Positions 1 through 5,766 of a stretch of 5,766 bases of DNA are shown one piece after another (position 1 is the first letter of the stretch; each line of letters opens with the position of its first letter). This stretch comes from Melioribacteraceae bacterium. Its GTDB lineage: Bacteria; Bacteroidota; Ignavibacteria; Ignavibacteriales; Melioribacteraceae. The notes beneath the pieces were generated by a model, which was given only the letters and a program-made list of their open reading frames with translations, was not told the DNA's origin and made no database searches. The translations under genes and the position numbers were made by a program. The DNA lies in NCBI GenBank assembly GCA_026987055.1, contig JALSNL010000016.1, positions 1-5,766 on the forward strand, in the 5' to 3' direction.

Positions 1-550
1 AATTGGTAATGTAAACTTAAATGAAATTTCCCAACAAACATTAAGTGAAATCATTGCCGTTGCTCCGCAGAATACACATTTGTTTAATTTATCAATTAAA
101 GAAAATTTCCGGTTTGCCAAAGCAGATGCTACGGATGAACAAATAATTGAAGCGGCAAAAAAAGCTCATATCCATAGTTTTATTGATACCCTGCCGAATA
201 AGTATGATGAATTAATCGGCGAGCAAGGCTTAAAAATTAGCGGCGGACAACGCCAAAGAATTTCAATTGCCAGAGCTATTTTAAAAGACTCTCCAATAAT
301 TATTTTTGACGAACCAACATCAGACCTTGATGCAATTACAGAAGCTAAATTATTAGATACGCTTTATAAACTGGCTAAGACAAAAACAGTTTTAATTATA
401 ACTCACCGTTTGGTTCATCTTGATAAAGTTGATAATATTGTTGTAATGAATAAAGGTAAAATACTTGAAAGCGGGAGCCATTTTGAATTAGTAAAATCAA
501 ATGGTTTTTACAAAAAACTTTTGGATTCTCAAAACAGCTTGGTTGCTTAA
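1..550 (+). CDS. cydC: ABC exporter permease/ATP-binding subunit, CydC-like, C-terminal part (5' end outside window)
   Basis: The reading frame is open from base 2 to the TAA at 548-550 and gives 182 residues of an ABC nucleotide-binding domain; Walker A and the membrane domain lie off the left edge. Visible in order: Q-loop in VAPQNTHLF (residue 23), signature KISGGQ (78-83), Walker B IIIFDE (99-104), D-loop SDLD (107-110), and switch histidine in IITHR (H135). The DEPTSDLDAITE and THRLVHLDKVD segments resemble CydC more than lipid-type exporters, which usually read SALD. CydC pairs with CydD in the inner membrane; the complex is needed for cytochrome bd assembly and has been linked to cysteine/glutathione export and to haem. 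A cydD gene would be expected upstream, outside the window. The TTG at 80 is internal, since homologous sequence continues before it. The ABC exporter class is certain; the CydC assignment is likely. Confidence 0.8.
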   Translation, partial: IGNVNLNEISQQTLSEIIAVAPQNTHLFNLSIKENFRFAKADATDEQIIEAAKKAHIHSFIDTLPNKYDELIGEQGLKISGGQRQRISIARAILKDSPIIIFDEPTSDLDAITEAKLLDTLYKLAKTKTVLIITHRLVHLDKVDNIVVMNKGKILESGSHFELVKSNGFYKKLLDSQNSLVA

Positions 551-674
551 AATCAATAACTGATGTTAACTAAAACTGTCTCCTAAAAAAGAAGGTAGGG
601 ATTCTCCGTGACAAATATAGAAGCTCAATATTATTTATTGTTAAACCGGCAGTAATACTTTGAACAAAGCTTTC

Positions 675-703
675 TTTTGGTTTATTTGTTTTACTTTTAT
701 AAC
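675..703 (+). promoter_or_regulatory. Possible sigma70-type promoter for the EamA transporter
   Basis: TATAAC at 698-703 matches the -10 consensus at five of six bases. It lies 17 bases after a poor -35 candidate, TTTTGG (675-680). Transcription would start near 710 and give a leader of about 48 bases before the TTG at 758. The region is T-rich, so chance matches are expected. If the host is Bacteroidota, a different consensus (TTTG / TAnnTTTG) would apply, and no good match to it was found. Confidence 0.2.
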
Positions 704-742
704 TCTTTGATAAAAAATGAATATATTTCGTACTCATTTTAT

Positions 743-747
743 AAAGG
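743..747 (+). promoter_or_regulatory. Ribosome binding site AAAGG supporting the TTG 758 start
   Basis: AAAGG ends 10 bases before TTG 758. It is the best Shine-Dalgarno-like sequence near any in-frame start codon of the transporter gene, and together with the protein alignment it favours 758 over the more upstream TTG codons at 677 and 707. Confidence 0.4.
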
Positions 748-757
748 TTTTTTTGAT

Positions 758-1666
758 TTGATAAATAAATTTGCACCTGTTTTTATTATTCTGGCAGCTA
801 TTCTTTGGGGAATTGACGGAATTGTATTAAGACCTTCGTTAAACACATTACCGGTTACAATTGTTGTGTTTATTGAAAGCATCATTGTTTCTGTTTATCT
901 GTTCCCTATTCTGCTAAAAGACTTTGCCATTCTGAAAAAATTCGACTTATACGATTGGCTTTCCTTTATTGGCGTTGCTATATTTGGCGGTGTAATTGGT
1001 ATTTTGGCAATTACCAAAGCACTTTTTTATGTCAATTATGTAAATCTTTCCATTGTTATTTTAATTCAAAAATTACAACCGATTTTTGCTATTCTATTTG
1101 CAATTATTTTATTAAAAGAAAAACTACAAAAAGAATTTCTTCTTTGGGCTGCTCTTGCAATTTCCGGAGCTTACATAATGGCTTTTGGATTTACCATTCC
1201 CGAAATATATTCCGGCGATAAAATTTTTATGGCTGCCGCTTACTCTTTATTGGCGGCTTTTAGTTTCGGATTATCAACTGTACTTAGTAAAAGAGCTTTA
1301 TTGCATAGTAATTTCAAAATTGCTACTTATATCAGATATTTGCTTTCCACTATATTTATGTTTGTAATTGTTGTTTATTATAATGAACTAAATTTGGTAA
1401 ACACTGTTTCACATTCGCAGACAATTACTTTTTTTCTTATAGCTTTTACTACCGGCGGACCGGCAATGTTTTTATATTATTACGGACTTAAACATACTTC
1501 CGCTTCTTCTTCTACAATTTTGGAATTAGCTTTTCCATTAACTGCTATTTTGTTAGAATATTTTTTAAGAGGAAATATTTTAAGTATTGTTCAATGGTTT
1601 GGTGTATTGATTCTTTTTGTAAGTATTACCAAAGTTAGCAAACTAAGAGGAAGTAAAAATATTTAA
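758..1666 (+). CDS. EamA-family (drug/metabolite transporter superfamily) permease
   Basis: The gene encodes a 302-residue, very hydrophobic protein with about ten predicted membrane helices in two EamA halves (roughly residues 6-143 and 156-291). The first helix carries the typical ILAAILWGIDG. The end of the first half has the EamA hallmark QKLQPIFAILFAIILLKEKL (104-123), and the second half has the equivalent ASSSTILELAFPLTAILLEY (249-268). Such proteins export or import small metabolites across the inner membrane; substrate cannot be read from sequence. No in-frame ATG exists near the start. TTG at 758 gives MINKFAPVFIILAAILWG, a normal EamA N-terminus and family-typical length, with AAAGG 10 bases upstream. 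The frame stays open to a TTG at 677, but the extra 27 residues are aromatic-rich and unlike the family. The gene ends 56 bases from the convergent CNNM gene. Confidence 0.85.
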   Translation: MINKFAPVFIILAAILWGIDGIVLRPSLNTLPVTIVVFIESIIVSVYLFPILLKDFAILKKFDLYDWLSFIGVAIFGGVIGILAITKALFYVNYVNLSIVILIQKLQPIFAILFAIILLKEKLQKEFLLWAALAISGAYIMAFGFTIPEIYSGDKIFMAAAYSLLAAFSFGLSTVLSKRALLHSNFKIATYIRYLLSTIFMFVIVVYYNELNLVNTVSHSQTITFFLIAFTTGGPAMFLYYYGLKHTSASSSTILELAFPLTAILLEYFLRGNILSIVQWFGVLILFVSITKVSKLRGSKNI

Positions 1667-1722
1667 TATCATCCGTTACAATAATAATTTTTGTACACCG
1701 GAATTATCCCCAAAAAATCTGC

Positions 1723-2976
1723 CTAACTTTCCAAATTACTGTTGTGGTCTTTTATTTGAGGCTCAACAATAATTTTAACCAAATTAACTTTTGTTTTTGT
1801 TGAGTGTAAAATTATAATGTCGAAATTATCAATTTTAATTTTTTCACCTCTATCCGGAATGCGACCTAATTTTGTAATGATGTATCCGCCAAGAGTTTCA
1901 TATTCTCCTTCGGGAATATTTAATTCAAATTCTTCATTTATAAAATCAACTTCAACCTTGCCGCTAATTACATAAGTGTTTTCCGCAACTTTTTTACATA
2001 CGTCAGGGTCTTCATCATATTCATCTTGAATTTCACCGAACATTTCTTCAATAATATCTTCAACTGTAATAAGCCCGGCTGTTCCGCCAAATTCATCAAC
2101 AACAATTGTTATGGAAAGTCTTTTTTCAAGAAATTCATTCAACATATCCAAACTTCTTTTTGTTTCCGGCACAAAGTGAATTTCTCTTATTATGGATTTT
2201 AAGTCCTTTGGATTCTTAAATAAATCATACACATAAATAAATCCTTTTATATTATCCAGATTTTCTTCATAAACCGGAAGCTTTGAATAACCCGATTCCG
2301 TAAATGTTTGAATTACTTCATCAATAGTTGCATCAATGCTAACACCAATAATATCGGTACGCGGTGTCATTGTTTCGTAAACTTTTTGTTCACCCAAATC
2401 AATTATGTTTTTTATTATATCGGTGTCCTCTTCGTCAACATATCCGGCATCGGAACTTTCATCCAATAATGTGTGGATATCATCTTTATGAATGGAAGTA
2501 ATTTCATCATCTTTGGTAATGTCTCTTGTACTTGTAAGTATTGTTGTTATTGATGATGCAACATGAACAAACGGAAATAATATTTTGGAAATTATCTTAA
2601 GCGGAATTGCGGAAGTAATAACAAAGCTATCTGCAAATTCTCTTGCAATATATTTTGGAATTAATTCTCCGAATAATAAAAGTACTATTGTTGAAATTAC
2701 CAAAATAGACAGATTACTAAAATTATAAGCGGACAATAAAATTGCCGTTAACAACGAAGCAAAACTTATGTTTACAATATTATTTGAAATTAAAATTGTG
2801 GAAAAAAATACTTGCGGATTTTCCATAAAATAGTGAGCATATTTTGCAGCTCTTTTATTTTTTCGTGCACGCAGTTCAATCTTTAGCTTGTTGGCAACTA
2901 TAAAAGCAATTTCCGATGATGAAAAAAAACCGCTTAGTAAAATTAGTGCAACCAGTCCTAAAATTTCGTATGTCAT
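1723..2976 (-). CDS. CNNM/CorC (HlyC/TlyC) family membrane protein with CBS pair, GldE-like
   Basis: The product has 417 residues and a complete, normal architecture. An N-terminal DUF21/CNNM membrane domain (about 1-150) carries GFFSSSEIAF (16-25) and GELIPK (103-108). A linker follows, then two CBS domains from about 200 with MTPR (203-206), SKLPVY (231-236) and VVDEFGGTAGLITVEDIIEE (292-311). The CorC_HlyC C-terminal domain (about 330-405) carries TLGGYI (361-366) and GRIPDRGEKI (371-380). CNNM/CorC proteins are associated with Mg2+ export or resistance, and the CBS pair binds ATP-Mg in studied members. The hemolysin name is historical. In Bacteroidota a similar protein, GldE, is linked to gliding, but nothing here shows that role. 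ATG 2976 begins 5 bases after the lipoprotein stop, with AGAGG at 2990-2994 inside the lipoprotein gene, so the two are probably co-transcribed and coupled. Confidence 0.93.
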   Translation of the reverse strand: MTYEILGLVALILLSGFFSSSEIAFIVANKLKIELRARKNKRAAKYAHYFMENPQVFFSTILISNNIVNISFASLLTAILLSAYNFSNLSILVISTIVLLLFGELIPKYIAREFADSFVITSAIPLKIISKILFPFVHVASSITTILTSTRDITKDDEITSIHKDDIHTLLDESSDAGYVDEEDTDIIKNIIDLGEQKVYETMTPRTDIIGVSIDATIDEVIQTFTESGYSKLPVYEENLDNIKGFIYVYDLFKNPKDLKSIIREIHFVPETKRSLDMLNEFLEKRLSITIVVDEFGGTAGLITVEDIIEEMFGEIQDEYDEDPDVCKKVAENTYVISGKVEVDFINEEFELNIPEGEYETLGGYIITKLGRIPDRGEKIKIDNFDIIILHSTKTKVNLVKIIVEPQIKDHNSNLES

Positions 2977-2981
2977 ATTAT

Positions 2982-3464
2982 TTAATGAACCTCTTGAAAT
3001 TCAACATTTTTAATCTGATAAATATATTCTTTACCGCCATCCTTAAAAATAAATTCAAACTCTAACTTTTTATTTGGATTTAAATCTTTCACTAATGATA
3101 ATCCGCTAATTGTGGAATATAAATATTTTTTAAAATCTTTCTTTTCTTCAACTCTTATTTTCGGTTTTACAAAATAAAGTTCTTTACCGGATTGGAACAC
3201 TTTAATATATTTTAAATTTGTAGTTTTTAAGTTGTAATTATTTCCTTTTAGTAAACTTATACTGCCGGAAATTTGAAATTTTGGTTCCGTACCCGGCATT
3301 AAGTTAATCCAGCCGATATTTTTTTCTATATTTAAGTTTACTTCGTGTACTAATTTTTTCTTTTCTAATTTTTTAGTACCCGGTATTTTTACAACCTTTG
3401 TTGTTGAACAACTGCTTATTAGCAAAATTGTAAATAAGAAATATACTATTTTATTTTTTTTCAT
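2982..3464 (-). CDS. Small SPII lipoprotein of unknown function
   Basis: The gene encodes 160 residues starting MKKNKIVYFLFTILLISSC: a basic n-region, a hydrophobic core and a lipobox LISS-C with Cys 19, followed by STTK. This is a lipoprotein signal cleaved by signal peptidase II, and the residue after Cys is Ser, not the Asp associated with inner-membrane retention in E. coli. The mature part is Lys-rich and looks beta-rich, with no motif I recognise. The C-terminal strand-like stretch has KLEFEFIFKDGGKEYIYQIK. The ATG at 3464 is preferred; a TTG at 3476 in the same frame would add only four residues before the same Met-Lys-Lys. Upstream sequence is A-rich with no strong Shine-Dalgarno. Partnership with the CNNM gene is implied by the 5-base spacing. 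I considered LptC, which is also small and membrane-anchored, but saw no positive support. Confidence 0.8.
   Translation of the reverse strand: MKKNKIVYFLFTILLISSCSTTKVVKIPGTKKLEKKKLVHEVNLNIEKNIGWINLMPGTEPKFQISGSISLLKGNNYNLKTTNLKYIKVFQSGKELYFVKPKIRVEEKKDFKKYLYSTISGLSLVKDLNPNKKLEFEFIFKDGGKEYIYQIKNVEFQEVH
2990..2994 (-). promoter_or_regulatory. Shine-Dalgarno of the CNNM gene, inside the lipoprotein gene's end
   Basis: Read on the minus strand this is AGAGG, 13 bases before ATG 2976 and just before the lipoprotein TAA (2984-2982). The spacing is somewhat long. Its placement inside the upstream coding region suggests translational coupling of the two genes. Confidence 0.4.
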
Positions 3465-3502
3465 TTTAATTCTCAAATTTTATTAAAATCATTACGGTTA
3501 TT

Positions 3503-3531
3503 AAGTTAAACAGAATACGCAACATTGTAAA
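3503..3531 (-). promoter_or_regulatory. Possible promoter of the lipoprotein-CNNM unit
   Basis: On the minus strand, TTTACA (3531-3526) and TAACTT (3508-3503) are separated by 17 bases and lie about 40-65 bases before the lipoprotein ATG. The -35 match is fair and the -10 match is poor. The position is right for a promoter, since the 101 bases between the endonuclease stop and the lipoprotein start are the only noncoding space upstream of this unit. Confidence 0.22.
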
Positions 3532-3567
3532 ACTTGATAAATATGCAAGCTTCAGTAATGTAAAACT
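3526..3567. repeat. Nine-base direct repeat TGTAAAACT bounding the intergenic gap
   Basis: TGTAAAACT occurs at 3526-3534 and again at 3559-3567, a 33-base period. The right copy runs into the endonuclease stop codon, and the left copy overlaps the putative -35 of the lipoprotein promoter. In AT-rich DNA such a repeat can arise by chance. It could also be an operator pair or a trace of insertion. Confidence 0.3.
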
Positions 3568-4348
3568 AATCCATATTAAACCTTATAAAATAGTTATCAA
3601 TTTCTTGTCTTAATTCAATACCAACTCGTTCAAAACAACCAAGCAAATCATCATAGGCACCTTTACCGCCAAGAAAATCCCAAAATTCTTCTGCAACTTT
3701 TAATTCTTGTTCCAAATCAAGCATACCGGCCATTGTCCATCTATTGTATGGTTTCGGTTCATAAGGATTATAAGGTATAGCAATTAAAGTGCTAATCTTT
3801 GCATTTGGATTTTCTGATAAAACAGTTGCTACCCATTCCAAAAGAGTTCGTTTAAATTCTTTAAAACCGCCTTTGTTTGGTTTTGCTGTTTTTATATCAA
3901 TCAAATATATATTACCATCGTTACTTTCAAGATAAACATCAACTCTAGTAGGTTTAACTATTCGCATTTCTCCTTTTTGACAAACTTTACGGATTATTTC
4001 TATCTCTTCCAATTTGTCCGGTTTTTTATTCGCAGCAGTTAATTCGTCCATCATTTTCTGAATTTGATATTGAGCTTGCTCACTTATTTTTGTGCCGGAT
4101 TTCATTTGAAGTTTAGCAACTTTAAATCTACTTGTAGCCAAAGAAACAGCAACAGGTTCAAAAATTGTAGTTCCAAAATTTGTATTTAATGAATGAATAA
4201 AAGAGTAAAGTGCCAGTCTATCTTTTCCTAAAAGTCTCGTATGAAATGGCATTACGGCAGGTTCAGGATTATAAGTTTTAAATCTGTTTCTCAAACTATT
4301 TCTTATAGTATCTTCAACTAATTGTATTTGTTCTTTTGTTAACGCCAT
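3566..4348 (-). CDS. Type II restriction endonuclease, TdeIII family
   Basis: The protein is 260 residues and full length from ATG 4348 to TAG at 3568-3566. It matches the TdeIII family as I remember it across its whole length: MPFHTRLLGKDRLALYSFIH (33-52), SLNTNFGTTIFEPVA (53-67), KTAKPNKGGFKEFKRTLLEW (153-172), IAIPYNPYEPKPYNRWTM (189-206) and KVAEEFWDFLGGKGAYDDLL (217-236). The likely catalytic core is of PD-(D/E)xK type, with D137 in RVDVYLE and D151-I-K153 in YLIDIKTAK; this assignment is inferred. TdeIII itself recognises GGNCC, so this enzyme may cut the same or a similar site. The gene begins one base after the methyltransferase stop (TAA-A-ATG), with only an A-rich stretch upstream and no GG-containing Shine-Dalgarno, so translation is probably coupled to the methylase. 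The gene appears intact. Confidence 0.9.
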   Translation of the reverse strand: MALTKEQIQLVEDTIRNSLRNRFKTYNPEPAVMPFHTRLLGKDRLALYSFIHSLNTNFGTTIFEPVAVSLATSRFKVAKLQMKSGTKISEQAQYQIQKMMDELTAANKKPDKLEEIEIIRKVCQKGEMRIVKPTRVDVYLESNDGNIYLIDIKTAKPNKGGFKEFKRTLLEWVATVLSENPNAKISTLIAIPYNPYEPKPYNRWTMAGMLDLEQELKVAEEFWDFLGGKGAYDDLLGCFERVGIELRQEIDNYFIRFNMD

Positions 4349-4349
4349 T

Positions 4350-5766
4350 TTATTTTTTCTTTAAGTGAAATATTATTTCGGCATAAGCCGATTTGTTTTT
4401 TTCTGTTCTGTTTAAAACTGGGCGTTTGTATTGATTTACTATTTTCATTCCCGATTTTTCGGCAATAGTCGGATACATATTGTATTTATCGTTTGCAACC
4501 AGAAAAACATCATAATCATCTTGTAGATATTGTTTTGAATTGTTTAATACTTTAACGATTCCATCAATGTATGAAATTCTTGCTTCTCGTCCTTGTCCTT
4601 TATATAGTGGACCAATTTCCAATTCATCGTTTCGCTTAAAACCGAATAAATCATAAGCGTAAGCGTGTTGTTCGTGATAGTCTATCAATCCTACATACGG
4701 CGGACTTGAAAATATTCCTTTAATTTTTTGTTTTTTTACCAATTTTGCAAATTCAGGATTTTTACTTTCAAGTGCTGAAAAAATATCAATATTTCTTGCA
4801 TCACCTTGCAAACATATTTGATAAGTATTTGTTCTTAATTTCTCAAATTCTTGTAATCTTTTTACAGTGTCTTTGCTATATCTTTGCCACCAAGAAAATA
4901 TTGAAAACAAAGGTTTGCATATTTTCCCGTGTTTTCCGCAATAATAAGTTGATGTAACAGGCTCTTTAAGTGTTGCCAAATCGGCATGAGTTGTTGCTCT
5001 ACAAGAACGAATAGTTCTACTTAAAATTATTGTGATAATTTTCTTTGTGTTAGGATTTTTAACTTTTTTTAGTTGTTCAAATGCAAAGTCAATCTCATCT
5101 TTAACCGGTTTAAGATACCATTTTTCAAGAAAGTTATTTGATTTATATTGCTTTATTTTTAAATCGTATTTTATTCTTAATTTCTCAAAAGTTTTTAAAA
5201 ACTCTTGCTCTTTTTGCGGAGTATATTCTTTTTCTATAATTTCTTTATTACGTACTTTAATTTTAAACTCAGGTGAAGGGAAATATTTTTTATTAAATAC
5301 ATTTAATTCTTCAAGTAGTTCATTCTCAAATTGTGCATTATTATGTTGAGAAATAAAATCTTTTAAAGCATTTGTTATTCGCCTTAATTCATTGTTTAAA
5401 TTTTGAAAATCTACCTTTTCGACTTTCACATTTGCAATTAGAGTGTTGAATGCAGAAATATCTATTCCTATTGCGTGCATACCTAATTCATTTGCTTGAA
5501 CCATTGTTGTCCCACTTCCGGAAAACGGGTCTAAAACAATATCGCCTTTTTTAAAATAAACCTCTTTTTTAAAATCATCGGTATGATTATCAAGAAAATA
5601 TTCAACAAGTTGTGGTATAAATTTTCCTTTGTACGGGTGTAATCTATGAATGTGTTTGGTTGTATCTTTTTCTTTTAAGTTATCGAATGATAACGCCCAA
5701 TTTAAATCATCGCCAAGTTTTTCCCTCCAATTTGTCTCTCGTTGTCCGTTAAAACTCTTATAATAT
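4350..5766 (-). CDS. DNA methyltransferase of the TdeIII-type restriction-modification system (N-terminus outside window)
   Basis: The frame is open from the right edge to TAA at 4352-4350, giving 471 visible residues. The ATG at 5504 is internal, because the SAM-binding motif I DPFSGSGTT is encoded just upstream of it (5531-5505), preceded by HRLHPYKGKFIPQ. Motif I is followed by GMHAIGIDIS, then about 240 residues, then motif IV SPPY (4706-4695) in KGIFSSPPYVGLIDYH. Motif I before motif IV with a long insert resembles the alpha arrangement. SPPY is typical of N4-cytosine enzymes but also occurs in N6-adenine ones; GGNCC has a cytosine to protect, so N4-cytosine is likelier (inference). The insert has a Lys/Glu-rich, probably helical part and a Cys/His segment YYCGKHGKICKP. 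The enzyme should methylate the sites cut by the adjacent endonuclease. No controller (C) gene is seen between or after the pair. Confidence 0.9.
   Translation of the reverse strand, partial: YYKSFNGQRETNWREKLGDDLNWALSFDNLKEKDTTKHIHRLHPYKGKFIPQLVEYFLDNHTDDFKKEVYFKKGDIVLDPFSGSGTTMVQANELGMHAIGIDISAFNTLIANVKVEKVDFQNLNNELRRITNALKDFISQHNNAQFENELLEELNVFNKKYFPSPEFKIKVRNKEIIEKEYTPQKEQEFLKTFEKLRIKYDLKIKQYKSNNFLEKWYLKPVKDEIDFAFEQLKKVKNPNTKKIITIILSRTIRSCRATTHADLATLKEPVTSTYYCGKHGKICKPLFSIFSWWQRYSKDTVKRLQEFEKLRTNTYQICLQGDARNIDIFSALESKNPEFAKLVKKQKIKGIFSSPPYVGLIDYHEQHAYAYDLFGFKRNDELEIGPLYKGQGREARISYIDGIVKVLNNSKQYLQDDYDVFLVANDKYNMYPTIAEKSGMKIVNQYKRPVLNRTEKNKSAYAEIIFHLKKK

Larger units (their letters stand above)
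551..757. other. Intergenic region between the CydC-like gene and the transporter
   Basis: About 207 bases separate the CydC-like stop from the preferred transporter start. I see no GC-rich hairpin followed by a T-run, so no convincing terminator for the upstream gene. It contains a weak A/T stem (CAATA 626-630 with TATTG 636-640) and a 15-codon open frame from GTG 608 to TAA 655 preceded by GGTAGGG (594-600). A possible promoter for the transporter is listed separately. A minus-strand open frame across 570-776 has low-complexity Lys/Ser/Asn-rich sequence and no recognisable domain, and I treat it as chance. Confidence 0.5.

Noticed and set aside
658..669. CTTTG-AA-CAAAG inverted repeat upstream of the transporter, as an operator or hairpin.
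   Set aside because: Five-base arms with a two-base centre in AT-rich DNA, no second copy, and no fit to a regulator site I recognise.
570..776. Minus-strand 68-codon open frame between the CydC-like gene and the transporter.
   Set aside because: Composition is low-complexity Lys/Ser/Asn, no domain is recognisable, and it overlaps the start of a well-supported gene on the other strand.
955..1367. Plus-strand open frames inside the transporter gene (955-1221 and 1185-1367).
   Set aside because: Both are alternative-frame shadows of the EamA gene, rich in Cys/Trp/Tyr, with no independent ribosome binding site or domain.
1677..1695. Inverted repeat TACAA / TTGTA between the convergent genes, as a bidirectional terminator.
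   Set aside because: The stem is only five base pairs, mostly A/T, with a nine-base loop; too weak to call, although a terminator is expected in this 56-base gap.
1457..4613. Avoidance of GGNCC, the presumed target of the restriction system.
   Set aside because: By eye I find two sites (GGACC at 1457-1461 and 4609-4613) where about three to four would be expected at this base composition; the difference is not meaningful in a window this small.
4745..5349. Plus-strand open frames antisense to the methyltransferase (4745-4957 and 5032-5349).
   Set aside because: They are Phe/Leu/Ser-rich shadows caused by Lys/Glu-rich codons on the opposite strand and have no recognisable features.

Overview
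The window is AT-rich (roughly 30% G+C by eye) and comes from a Gram-negative bacterium. Upstream regions are A-rich, several genes have poor Shine-Dalgarno sequences, TTG starts are plausible, and there is a SPII lipoprotein plus a CNNM/CorC-type membrane protein. Together these suggest the Bacteroidota/Ignavibacteriota side of the tree. That placement is inferred from style and was not tested.

Left part, plus strand: the window opens inside the last ~180 codons of an ABC exporter subunit that looks like CydC (cytochrome bd assembly / thiol export). A ~207-base gap follows, then a 10-helix EamA-family drug/metabolite transporter that probably starts at a TTG codon. The transporter is convergent with the next block.

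Middle, minus strand: a small unrecognised lipoprotein gene and a CNNM/CorC (DUF21-CBS-CorC_HlyC) membrane protein form a tight two-gene unit. They are 5 bases apart, and the second gene's ribosome binding site overlaps the end of the first.

Right part, minus strand: a Type II restriction-modification operon. A DNA methyltransferase, cut by the right edge, has motif I DPFSGSGTT and motif IV SPPY. One base after its stop begins a restriction endonuclease of the TdeIII family, the characterised member of which recognises GGNCC. Methylase first, nuclease second, with no nuclease Shine-Dalgarno, implies that nuclease translation depends on translation of the methylase. This is the only clearly accessory module in the window. 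I found no CRISPR array, tRNA, rRNA, insertion sequence or obviously new defence system.
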